A DNA stretch of 64,000 bases from contig CM064480.1 of the NCBI GenBank assembly GCA_032716605.1, forward strand, positions 46,142,900-46,206,899, given 5' to 3'. This stretch comes from Paralithodes platypus (taxonomy: Eukaryota; Arthropoda; Malacostraca; Decapoda; Lithodidae). Positions 44,522-54,270 of this stretch are shown piece by piece (positions within the stretch are counted from its first letter, which is position 1; the number at the start of each line of letters is the position of its first letter). Under the pieces are notes generated by a model. The model was not told the DNA's origin. It made no database searches and was given only the letters and a program-made list of their open reading frames with translations. A program made the translations under genes and the position numbers.

Positions 44522-44853
44522 TACACAGAGCTCTCTCAGTGTATACCCCCTCTCTTACGGAGAGGGGGGGCACCCGCCTATCAACACACTCCCACCCCTA
44601 TTTTGTCCAACTTTTAAACACAAGATTGAATTAATTTTCCCAGTCTATCTTCTACTCAAAAAGCAAGCTTTGGAACTCTCCCTCAATCTGTCTTTCCCTC
44701 ATTCTAAAACCTGAACTGCTACAAGTTTCGTGTGTCCAGACATTTTTACCCTAACGTACCTTGAATTTGGCTCTCTGACACTTTTTCAACTTTTTGGGAT
44801 ACACTTATTACAGGCAGGTTTGCCTTTTGTCTCCTTCATGCACATAAGAAAAA
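44522..44853 (+). mobile_element. LINE-A 3' end
   Basis: Broken C-terminus and 3' UTR of LINE-A with hairpin AGGCA-GGTT-TGCCT at 44812-44825 and a short A-rich end. Inserted in the old repeat field. Confidence 0.82.
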
Positions 44854-45036
44854 ACAAACAAAACAATCTTCGTAACAGCTTAGTAATCAAGATGAGGACA
44901 TGCCAATTTACTGTCAACTGGAAATAAACAGACTATAGTGTTATGTATCGTTAGTGTTGTGTGTTCTCTTTATGACATACACGCATTTGTGCAGTCTAGA
45001 TCGCAATGCAAATAATAGATCACAGAGGAAAGATGG

Positions 45037-45313
45037 ATCCTGTAAAGGGGTAGGGTAAATACTTGGGTCTATTAATCGTTTTATTTAGATATTTTTAAAT
45101 TTGCAAGCAAGACCTCCATCAAGCCTTAAAAATACCCCCAAGACCCCCCATGGAGATAACTTTGTAGGTTTCTCGGTAGATCGACACCTACTGTAAATAT
45201 CACAAACAGTCTTAAAATCGCCAACATAATGGAACAACGTCCTCAAATCTAAAAACTATTGAGGCTACACATGAAGGAGAAGAAGGCATAGAAACCCCCC
45301 CCCCCTTTAAGGT
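45037..45313 (-). mobile_element. MITE M1, internally deleted copy
   Basis: Has GACCTCCATCAAGCC, TTTCTCGGTAGATCGACACC (core deleted between hairpin 2 and GTCGA), and a right end CCCCCCTTTAA. It splits one unit of the old repeat (GATCCTGT / GGTGAAATATC). Confidence 0.72.
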
Positions 45314-45629
45314 GAAATATCTGACTAAACAATAATTCCATAAGTCTTAATCACACGAAGTTATAACACAGTAGATCATAAAGCAAAACAAACTAGATCA
45401 CAGAGGAAGTAATAGAAAATTTTTAACGAAACATCCGGCATTGCAGTAATTCCATAATAGGCAAGTTTCCTTTCATTCAAAGACACTTTCAAAATGTTAT
45501 ACAAGTCGATCATTGAACACCGATTACACGTATTCGTTATGTTAGTGCCATGTGTTCTCAATAATATTACAAACGTGAATATTACAGAGTAGAGCATAAA
45601 GCAAAACAAAAAGCAAAACAAAAAGAATA

Positions 45630-45692
45630 TATATAAATATATATATATACCGGTATATATATATACCGGTATATATATATATATATATATAA
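45630..45692. repeat. (AT)n with ACCGGT interruptions
   Basis: ATATATACCGGTATATATAT repeated twice, self-complementary. Confidence 0.95.
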
Positions 45693-45989
45693 ACAATTAC
45701 ACTATATACAAAAGCATATCAAAATAAAGAAAAGAAAAAGACAAAAGAAAGAAAAAATAGATCCTCTTTAGCGAAATATCCGTCATTAGAGTCACTCCGT
45801 AATAGGCAAGTTTCCCTTCATGATGCGGGCCAAACTATCCCCAAAGATTTAGCGGGCATTTGGTTGATGTTGGGCTAGCACCAATATCCGGTGAGTGATG
45901 GGCTCCCGAGGCATCCACAGGGGGAGTTCTGACACCTGGGTTTTTAACACTTAAATGGTCCGACCTCACGTTGCTTATTATGATATTTT

Positions 45990-46285
45990 GCATAATTATT
46001 ATTGAGGAGTTTCCTTGCTTCTGCCATATTCGAGCTATGTATTTTAGTTTGTCACCTAGGCTAATAAAAACGGTTTCCCAAACTTCCATCAAAATAAAAA
46101 ATGCCCATCCATAATCCTTCTAGTAAAATTTGTATATTTTTGGATAAACAAGCTTCCCGGTCGAAGGCGGATTTCTTAGTTATAGGTTCGCTATCGCTCG
46201 CCCAGAAAAAAAATCAACACCTTAATGAGGTGCTGCGTTCTATTATCGTGAAACTAATGGGATAAAAAGTCTTAAATCTCCATAA
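45990..46285 (-). mobile_element. MITE, family C
   Basis: Contains TTTTAGTTTGTCACCTAGGC, AACTTCCATCAA, hairpin relic CCCGGTCGAAGGCGG, GGTTCGCTATCGCTCGCCCA and AAATCAACACCTTAATG. Same family as 7.1, 16.6 and 62.5 kb. Confidence 0.65.
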
Positions 46286-46427
46286 TGATGCAGTGAAACA
46301 GTGGAGGTCCAAAAAGACACTCATCGAACAAAATAGGGTTAACATTACCATACTTTATACCTGGCATAACTCTCAAATAACTACCCCATGTATCAGAAAG
46401 GTTCAACACAGTATTCACCAAATTAAG

Positions 46428-46642
46428 TACAGTGGTGCTAATAAGTCATGTCTCAGCTGTCATTACGTTTGGCTCGCTCTGTACTGTATTAATGTCTGTC
46501 AGATGTTGAATAAGGTGGGTATGTGTAGGAACATGTTGGTATATCGCACTCAAAAAGAAAAAATCGTTTGTAAATATTGCTGATACCAATTAATGATCAA
46601 AATATCATTTATGCCGAGACATCACTTATTAACCCGACTGTA
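46428..46642 (+). mobile_element. palindromic MITE P, copy 3
   Basis: TA-bounded, orientation as copy 1. The right TA (46641-46642) is shared with copy 4. Confidence 0.9.
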
Positions 46643-46855
46643 CAGTCGCGCTAATAAGTGATGTCTCGGCACTAAGTATGTTTTGATCAATAATTGGTAT
46701 CAGCAATATCTAAGCTTCATTTCTTCTTACCGAGTGAAATATACAAACATGTTCCTACACTTACCCACCCTATTCAACATCTGACAGACATTAATACAGC
46801 ACAGAGCAAGCCAAACGAAATGACAGCTGGGACATGACTTATTAGCGCGACTGTA
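46641..46855 (-). mobile_element. palindromic MITE P, copy 4, inverted neighbour
   Basis: Begins CAGTCGCGCTAATAAGTGAT, ends CTTATTAGCGCGACTG. The right TA is shared with the next element. Confidence 0.92.
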
Positions 46856-47021
46856 CAGTTGTAGTTATTAATACTTGAACACCTTTTCAAGATGGTGGAC
46901 ATTTATTAGGGAATCACATTACTGGGATCTTAGACTCGGGCAACCATGTAAATAATTTGCCAGTGTATCCTATTATTTTGTGCCTCCACAACTTGTCCAG
47001 ATATTATTGTCCATGACTGTA
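46854..47021. mobile_element. 168-bp Tc1-like MITE
   Basis: Left end TACAGTTGTAGTTATTAATA, right end inverse of TACAGTCATGGACAATAATA. The two 27-bp ends match at about 18 positions. TA on both sides. Shares its right terminus with the solo end at 6935. Confidence 0.75.
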
Positions 47022-47609
47022 CATCAATTGTCACTTGAAAATATTGACTCTTCTATATGCAAACATTAGAATGAGTAAAAGATACAAGAAAATACATAAT
47101 CTTATTTTGCAACTCAAGTTTTTTTTTCCATTGCGGACTCATTTACAAAGTACGCCAAGGCTGCCAATATTTTGTCATATAGCATTCTGATGATAATTAA
47201 TTCCCTAAATATACACAATTATTTACAATATAACATTAATTACAACAGCTACTGTAGGTACAATCTAGGACATTAATCGTGGCCTTAAGTGTTCAAAGCT
47301 ATCCCGAAATTAATTGAATCTTTTCATTTATTCCTTAACTAATATTTACGTTTCGGAGGTGCAAGGGTTCATATTGGGCCGCGATTGTTGTCTAAGAGAG
47401 TACTGTTGGCCACCCCCCCGGGCTGTTTCAGAGCTACATTTAGTCATGCTATTTGAGTTATATGTGAACATAAAATTAGAATGCAATATATTATTATGTG
47501 TGTGTGTTTTTTTTTTGTTTTTTTTTGTTTTTTTGTATATAATAATAATCTTTCATTTGGATAGTTTAGGTTTATTTTCATTTTGTCTGGTAAAACAAAC
47601 TAACTTACA
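47022..47609. other. no recognised gene
   Basis: AT-rich, with a T-rich run near 47505-47535. The 99-codon frame at 47314-47613 is not recognisable. Confidence 0.4.
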
Positions 47610-47982
47610 TTAAGGGAGCTCACCTCGCTTTTTTTCGCTTTCTCTCCCTCTCTCTTTGGCTTGTATCCATTCAGCCTATTGTTTTAAGACGTTTACCCCC
47701 ATCCAGGTGTCAATATTTTCCTGGCAAGCGGTAGCTAGCCAGCATATATAGATTTTTTTTTTGACAGCAAGCTAAATTTGTAAATTTTTCGATAGAAAAA
47801 TGTCTCCAGCGAAGCCGGATTTCTCCATACAATCTGGCTCGCTATCGCTCGCCAGGAAGATATCGACACCTAGATGGGGATAGACGTCATAGAACAGTCG
47901 GCTGAATGGGGCCGAATTGATACAAGCCAGGGAAAGAGAGAAATGGAGAGAAAGATAAACAAAGCCGGTGACCCCCCTTAAA
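47610..47982 (-). mobile_element. foldback element, family F copy 3
   Basis: TTAA at 47610-47613 and 47979-47982. The right arm has the core with CCAGCGAAGCCGGA hairpin variant; the left arm is its inverse with a small deletion. Confidence 0.9.
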
Positions 47983-48057
47983 TTAACCGGGAAGCAGGTG
48001 AAAATGTATGCGAGTGCAGCCTTGCCTTGACTCCCTCTATAAGCGGGGTTGATGGGG

Positions 48058-48076
48058 GGGGGGGGGGGGGGGGGGT
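48058..48076. repeat. (G)n run
   Basis: A run of about 22 G, next to a block repeated at 49638-49700 (CTCCCTCTATAAGCG). Confidence 0.9.
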
Positions 48077-48221
48077 AGCGGACCAGACAGGGGGATATGT
48101 CCAGGTTATCGGCGAATACACTCATATTTGTTTTCACCAACCCACCAATTATTATTTTTTTCTTTCTGATGTGTTGTGATGTCCCTATTCGGGCTCTGTC
48201 TCGAGTCGGCCACCCTCATAA

Positions 48222-48222
<1 letters not shown>

Positions 48223-48260
<38 letters not shown>
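48223..48260. repeat. (A)38 run
   Basis: Uninterrupted adenines followed by GGGGAGG. Probably an old retroelement tail on the plus strand. Confidence 0.9.
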
Positions 48261-48263
<3 letters not shown>

Positions 48264-48319
48264 GAGGGTGCCAGAGTATATACATACATACCATACATAC
48301 CAATTAATTTACAAATATA

Positions 48320-48425
48320 CCTAACTAGTGAAATCAATGAAAGTAATGAATACATGTGGTACTCCAAGGACTCGAACCTAGGATACTCACACCGAAATTC
48401 CGCACACTAAACCCAGAGACCACCA
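48320..48425 (-). mobile_element. tRNA-derived SINE, variant 2-like fragment
   Basis: The minus strand carries CTAGGTTCGAGTCCTTGGAG (B-box) and TGTGCGGAATTTCGGTGTGA. Confidence 0.65.
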
Positions 48426-48828
48426 ACGGGTCTCATGATAGGGATTAGATTTTTATTATTTATCCGTTTATTTTCATTTGTCTGTGTCGGTCTCTACAAG
48501 TCTATTAATTAAAAACAAGTGTTGGGTATTCTGTTTTCACGTGGCTATTTATCAACTCAGCCATTTTGTCCGTCCGTCTCACAGGCCGGAAACCTCTCCT
48601 AGACTGTTCAATGTATTATCGCCAAATTTTACAGGTATACTTTATCTGGTTGATCAATGCGATGGTCAGTTAAAAATAATGTTTTTTTATTTTACTGTAG
48701 TTTTCACTCAAACTTCCCATTTTCGCTATACAAGCTGCTGCTACTATCTGTATTATGTTGATTTTTGTTTAGATCAATATCCCAAAGATTAAGGTCAAAG
48801 GTCAAGGTCACATGTCAATATATGATAT

Positions 48829-49595
48829 TATGTTCCTTCCAACAACCAACTATACTCCTAAAATCGATTAATGAAATTTACAAACACATGTGGCAGTCCG
48901 TGGATTCGAACCCAGGATGCTCACACCGAAAATCAACACCTTATGCATCGCACCACGAAGACAGTTAAAGGATGGTGGACACTGCCTACGATTTATTATG
49001 CAACTTCGAATCCTGCATATCAATCTAAGCATGTACACACATCCCAACTGCAACTCACGTAGGCTATGCATATGTGAATGGAAAGAGCAATTAATGGGGG
49101 CCTTAACCACTAGGGAAGTCCTCTCGATAAATTACCCCTGAACCAATATCAATTATGTTCCTTCCAACAACCAACTATACTCCTAAAATCGATTAATGGA
49201 ATTTACAAACACATGTGGCAGTCCGTGGATTCGAACCCAGGATGCTCACACCGAAAATCAACACCTTATGCATCGCACCACGAAGACAGTTAAAGGATGG
49301 TGGACACTGCCTACGATTTATTATGCAACTTCGAATCCTGCATATCAATCTAAGCATGTACACACATCCCAACTGCAACTCACGTAGGCTATGTATAATT
49401 ATGTGAATGGAAAGAGCAATTAATGGGGCCTTAACCACTAGGGAAGTCCTCTCGATAAATTACCCCTGAACCAATATCAATTATGTTCCTTCCAACAACC
49501 AACTATACTCCTAAAATCGATTAATGAAATTTACAAACACATGTGGCAGTCCGTGGATTCGAACCCAGGATGCTCACACCGAAAATCAGAATATA
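48829..49595 (-). mobile_element. tandem triplet of SINE variant 1 (about 325-bp period)
   Basis: Two complete units (48829-49152 and 49153-49478) and a third truncated at about 49590. Each has the minus-strand tRNA-like head with CTGGGTTCGAATCCACGGAC. Units are nearly identical and also match the tandem pair at 26.3 kb. Confidence 0.85.
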
Positions 49596-49897
49596 TAATA
49601 CAGAATCTCGTATTTTTGCCTGGTGTCCATTGTCATAACTCCCTCTATAAGCGTAGCGGGCCATACAGGAGGTCATTGCCAGGTTATCGTCATATAAATT
49701 GGGAGAGCACCAACGGGGCTCTCGGATTACCCCTGACACCCACGAGGGGAATTGGTTTATCTTGGCTGTTAATTTGTATATTTTGTATTTGTCTGTTTCA
49801 GTCTCAATGATTCTCTGAAAAACAAACAAACAAACAAACAACACCAACTTGATCATTATGAGAGGTATTGTTACAGTGCTACAAATATTCATACCAT
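49596..49897. other. no gene; short blocks shared with 48.0-48.5 kb
   Basis: ACTCCCTCTATAAGCG and CCAGGTTATCG repeat blocks of 48028-48113. GTATTTGTCTGTTTCAGTCT resembles 52.3 kb. Confidence 0.5.
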
Positions 49898-50270
49898 TTA
49901 AGGGGGGATGGTTCACTCTTTGGGCGAGTTTTGCATGTATTAATTATTTTCCTAGTTTCCTCCCTAGACCTCCATCAAATTGAGAAAAAAAACATCCAGT
50001 AGATCCCCCTTCTAGATTAATTTGTACATTTTTCGGTAGACAAATTTCCCGGCCGAAGGCCGGTTCTTCCAACATAACAGGCTCACTATCGTTCGCCTGG
50101 GAAAAAATCGACACCTAAGTAGCACGAAAGATCTAAATATTGACGAATTTATTGGGGCGAAAGGTCTTAAAATCGACTAACTAATGGGGCAAACATCTTA
50201 ACATCTGAAAACTAATGGGGCTAAACATGAGAGAGAAAGTGGTTCAGAAAACCGGCCCATGTCCCCTTAA
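49898..50270 (-). mobile_element. MITE M1, copy 8
   Basis: TTAA at 49898-49901 and 50267-50270, with intact CCGGCCGAAGGCCGG hairpin at 50050-50064. Confidence 0.93.
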
Positions 50271-50552
50271 GCTATTTATGAAAGTAAAATGGAATGCATT
50301 ATACTCGTACATAAGAATCCAAATTAATAGCATTTGGATAGTTCATGTTTATTACGAAGTATCCAGTAACAGATCCTGACCTTTTATAAATCTTCATAAA
50401 TATTATAGGAATGTAGTATGTTTTTACTAAGGCAATGCATATTTTGAATTTGAATGTGAATTTGAATTTGAATCCATTACTCTCTGGATATTAATGAAAT
50501 GCATATGATGAATAGGGTTTTCACTGTGTGTTTGTGTGTGTGTGTGTGTGTG
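50271..50552. other. no gene; (GT)n at 50525-50555
   Basis: AT-rich sequence ending in a GT microsatellite that abuts LINE-F. Confidence 0.5.
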
Positions 50553-52090
50553 TGTAACTATCGTCCAATTAGCTTAACCTCAGTTGTATGTAAAATGCTA
50601 GAAACGGTCATACGAGACAGACTCGTAAATCACTTAGAGGAAAATAACATACTTAAAACCCTTATTTAGCGGCGAGCAACATAAGTCCTACTGACACAAA
50701 TCTCAGCTCCCTCCTCCCTCTCTCACTCGCTACATACTCAATTATGTACTGAAAGTACCGAATTATTTGCACTCGCGTTGCACGGTTATTGCAAGAAAAC
50801 TATCCATCATACAAGGATCGTTATGGTGTCATTCGAAAGCTCTGTTTATGCCCTTTCAGGGATAGGTACTTGTTTTACGTTCTGGGTCTTATTTAGGCAT
50901 GAAAATGATCACGTAAACAGCCCTATTTTGGCTAAAAACACCCCGCTGTGCGGTACACATAAATAAACCGCATAGGCCGCTCGTAAGGTGTTAAAGATAC
51001 TCAACACGGCTTTCGTAAAAAACGTTCCTGTTTAACAAACCTCTTAGACTTCTTCCACGATATCCTCAACCTCTACGATGAGAGTAAAGCTGTAGATATT
51101 ATATACCTTGATTTTCAAAAGGCCTTTGACAAAGTTCCCCACAAACGTTTACTGCTAAAACTAAAAGCGCATGGAATACAAGACGGTGTGTTGAAATGGA
51201 TAGAAAATTGGCTCAGCGACAGAAAGCAAAGAGTAGTCATAAACGGTAAGGCATCAAAATGGACCAATGTAAGTAGCGGGGTATCTAATTTACATCAACG
51301 ACATTGCTGACGATACAAAAATTGCAAATAGCGTACTCTCAAAAGAACAAGTTGACGATATGCAACACAATCTAGATAAATTGTCATGTTGGGCCCAAAT
51401 TTGGCAAATGAGTTTCAATGCGGATAAATGTAAAGTACTACATATCGGATACCTAAATGAGAAAGCAAACTATTCGATGAATGGCACTCAGCTTAAGAAT
51501 GTAAACAGAGAAACCGATCTGGGAGTAACAATATCGAGTAACCTAAAACCGAGTCAACAATGTTCAGAAGTTGTTAAGAAGGCAAACAAAATAATTGGCT
51601 TTATAGGCAAGCATAAATCCAAAGAAGTTACCTTTACAATTCATTAGTCCGCCCTCTTCTGGAATACTGCGTTCAATCCTGGTGCCCTTATTACCAAAAA
51701 GATATAAACAAGCTAGAACGAGTTCAACGTAGAGTTACCAAAATGATACCTAGCCTAAAGAACAAACCATACGAAGAGCGTCTTAGAGAATTAAATCTAT
51801 TTCCTTTAACCCAGCGCAGATTAAGAGGTGACTTAATTCAAGTGTTCAAAATCATCAAAGGCATCGACAATATGAACTGTAGTAAGTACTTCACTATCGA
51901 CCAATCTAATTACACGCGGGGAAACGGTTGCAAAATTATTGGTTCTTCTTCAATCGAGTTGTCAACTTGTGGAATGGGCTTCCCCGAAACGTTATAGACT
52001 GCATCACCGTTGATTCATTTAAACTCCGCCTAGACAAATATCTCGCATCAAACCCGCGACTGACTGCGTTTGTAAATGAATAACTTTATT
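50553..52090 (+). pseudogene. LINE-F reverse transcriptase, CR1-like, with inserted segment
   Basis: 5'-truncated at NYRPISLTSVVCKMLETVIR (50557). The reading is interrupted at 50659 by a foreign 330-bp segment and resumes at 50993 with TQHGFRKKRSCLTNLLDFF. Then IIYLDFQKAFDKVPHKRLL, SDRKQRVVINGK, a deletion joining SSGV to IYINDIADDTK, so GVPQGS and the first residues of the YADD box are missing. Then WQMSFNADKCKVLHIG, VQRRVTKMIPSLKNK-type text and FKLRLDKYLAS near 52030. At least four frameshifts. Close to LINE-D in wording. 3' end followed by a CTTTGTACTCC tandem. Confidence 0.87.
50659..50992. mobile_element. unclassified 334-bp insertion in LINE-F
   Basis: Flanked by TTAAA-containing sequence on both sides (ACTTAAAAC and GTGTTAAAG). 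Ends ACCCTTATTTAGCGGCG and the inverse of ACACCTTACGAGCGGCC, so TIRs are imperfect. Interior unlike other families here. Confidence 0.6.
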
Positions 52091-52287
52091 TTATCCCCCC
52101 CTCAGTTACTAACCCATCTGTCCCCTACTAACTTCCTAATCCTGCCACGGACATTAGTTCCAGGGCAGTAATTCCCTTTCCAATGTTCCCTTACCCACTC
52201 TAAACCACTGTTTGGACACTTGATCCTCAGTGTTTTGGAGGACAAGCAACCTAGAAGGGTCACTAGATCTGTTGTTGCTTGATTTCC

Positions 52288-52322
52288 TTTGTACTCCTTT
52301 GTACTCCTTTGTACTCCTTTGT
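52288..52322 (+). repeat. 11-bp tandem at LINE-F 3' end
   Basis: CTTTGTACTCC repeated about three and a half times, then a GT run. Likely LINE tail or adjacent minisatellite. Confidence 0.7.
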
Positions 52323-52324
52323 GT

Positions 52325-52682
52325 GTGTGTCTGTGTCGGTCTCCATGGCTCTTTGGATAATGATATATATATTGTTTTGGATAGGATTTTTTTCTCACTT
52401 GGCTATTTACCTTACTTCTTCTTATCTAATTTATGTATTTATCTGATTCGGTTTCCACGACTCTGGCTATTGAAAACAATATATGATAGGGTTCATTCAC
52501 TTGGTTATTCATATATATATATACATATTTGTGTTTTTCGGTTTCCACGCCTCTCTGGATTCTGGATAATAAGGAAAAAATACATCAAATGCTGGAAGGT
52601 TATATTATTCAATTTGGCTATTTGTCTGTATGTATCATAGACCCCTGAGTTGTCTGTTTTGGTCTCTGTGACTCTCTGGCTA
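52325..52682. repeat. degenerate tandem repeat, about 115-bp unit
   Basis: GTCGGTCTCCATGGCTCTTT, CGGTTTCCACGACTCTGGCT, CGGTTTCCACGCCTCTCTGG and GGTCTCTGTGACTCTCTGGC begin four loosely matching units. A single related unit is at 48440-48560. Confidence 0.65.
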
Positions 52683-52800
52683 TTAAGGGGATACTTTTAT
52701 TTATTTGTTTACTTATTCATTAATATTGTTATTTCTATCATTTCCTCCGAAGACCTCCATCAAACTTAACAAAATACCCAATGATCCCCCAAGTTGAAAA
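52683..52800 (-). mobile_element. MITE M1, truncated
   Basis: Begins TTAAGGGGATAC and keeps AAGACCTCCATCAAAC; lost after GTTGAAAAATGTG. Confidence 0.7.
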
Positions 52801-53310
52801 ATGTGTGTAGCTGTCAGGATCTCATCAGAGGAACACCTATGTTTCTGTAGTGAAGGAATATTACAAAATACAAATGTGCAACCTGCTCATTTGCTTTTAT
52901 TACATATTATTTGTCATAGAAATAAAGGACAAGAATCTAGAAAGACTTTGTACTCCAAATCATGTGTTAATATTACTGTGATGCTAATAAACAGTATTAT
53001 TACAACATATACAGTGACGGATACAAAATGAATGCCAATGAAAGAAGTTAGTATGGTGCCATAGAGGCCAAACAGTCATACAATTGTTCTTCGTTTAGTT
53101 TTATTATTTCTACATTTAGCTTTCTCAATTCATCCAATGAATGATGGGATATCAGACGACCTAAATTCCAAATCCAATAGTCCAGGTCATTTCAGTGTAT
53201 CCATGACGAGAAAGCCTATTTAATTGAATTAGTGGAGCCCAGGCCATGAAAGGCGCTTTTTCTCACGGTAAAATTAGATCCACCGGTCAAATGTTTGTTG
53301 TTGGTGGACG
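52801..53310. other. no recognised gene
   Basis: No family seen on either strand. Confidence 0.4.
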
Positions 53311-53319
53311 GTCGACTTA

Positions 53320-53756
53320 AATAGTAGGCCAGTTCAACCAGTAGCTCTCAAAACCAGTACACCAGTACAACCAGTAGACCAGTTCAACCAGTAGACCAGT
53401 TCAACCAGTAGACCAGTTCAACCAGGAGACCAGTTCAACCAGTAGCTCTTAACCAGTACACCAGTTCAACCAGTAGACCAGTTCAACCAGTAGCTCTCAA
53501 TCAGTACTTCAGTTCGACCAGTAGACCAGTTCAACCAGTAGCTCTCAACTAGTAGACCAGTTCAACCACTAGCTCTCAACCAGTAGATCAGTTCAACCAG
53601 TAGCTCTCAACCAGTAGACCAGTTCAACCACTAGCTCTCAACCAGTAGACCAGTTCAACCGCTAGCTCTCAACCAGAAGACCAGTTCAACCACTAGCTCT
53701 CAACCAGTAGACCAGTTCAACAACTAGCTCTCAACCAGTAGACCAGTTCAACCACT
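53320..53756 (+). repeat. 31-bp minisatellite, block 1
   Basis: Unit ACCAGTTCAACCAGTAGCTC plus TCAACCAGTAG, with shorter 15-bp variants. Resumes at 54236-54270, 55893-55968 and 59150-59935. Confidence 0.95.
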
Positions 53757-54235
53757 AGCAGAGTGGTCTTGCCACTGGACTGGTAATCCAATGGACCCGG
53801 GTTCGAATCCCAATGTGTCAATGGGAAGATATTATTGGGATGGAATTTGTGCTGTACCTAGTTTCAGTGCATTACCACAGCACACCGAAATGCCAAAAAA
53901 AAATACCCTCATTGTTCCCTGATTAAATAGCATTGTATGAATATTCCCATATTCAAAATATGCTACAGGGGGGCAATGCCTAGTGAGTTAATTGCTCAAT
54001 AGGTGGCATTCTGAGAGTGAGGGTCCGAGCCTGGGGGATGAGACGGTGAAGCGCAGAGGCGGAGCAGTTTCAGAGATGCAGTTGCTTCGAGCCGTTGGTG
54101 CTTCGCATATTTCACTCCCTAGGCTGGAACAAGACCTCACGGGCCTCACCGTGTTCAGCGGTAGAGTGTGCAGACTGTCAGCCTATGTCCGAGAGGGAGT
54201 AGTTGAAATATAGAAAAACAAAAAAAAACAGTAGA
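53757..54235 (+). mobile_element. tRNA-derived SINE with long body, inserted in the minisatellite
   Basis: Head AGAGTGGTCTTGCCACTGGA (A-box region) and GACCCGGGTTCGAATCCCAA (B-box), then a 400-bp body and an A-rich tail at 54214-54230. Array sequence resumes afterwards. Confidence 0.8.
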
Positions 54236-54270
54236 TCTTAACCAGTAGGCCAGTTCAACCAGTAGCTCTT

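Larger units (their letters stand above)
42050..45860. repeat. ancient degenerate tandem repeat field
   Basis: A motif like GATCCTCTTTAGTGAAATAT plus CCGTCATTACAGTAATTCCA recurs at about 42442, 42716, 42837, 43540, 43738, 43865, 44230, 45300, 45410 and 45755. It is often followed by AAGTTTCCCTTCATGACGCG and GGGCCAAACTATCCC. Spacing is irregular because later insertions interrupt it. No coding capacity. Confidence 0.7.

Noticed and set aside
45630..45692. ATATACCGGTATAT palindromes as protein-binding sites
   Set aside because: Embedded in AT microsatellites that occur at several places with the same interruption; more likely slippage products.
48037..48080. G-run as a G-quadplex promoter element
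   Set aside because: No gene nearby; simple homopolymer in repeat surroundings.
48890..49141. Repeated short frames reading MAVRGFEPR.. in both strands
   Set aside because: They are translations of tandem tRNA-derived SINE units.
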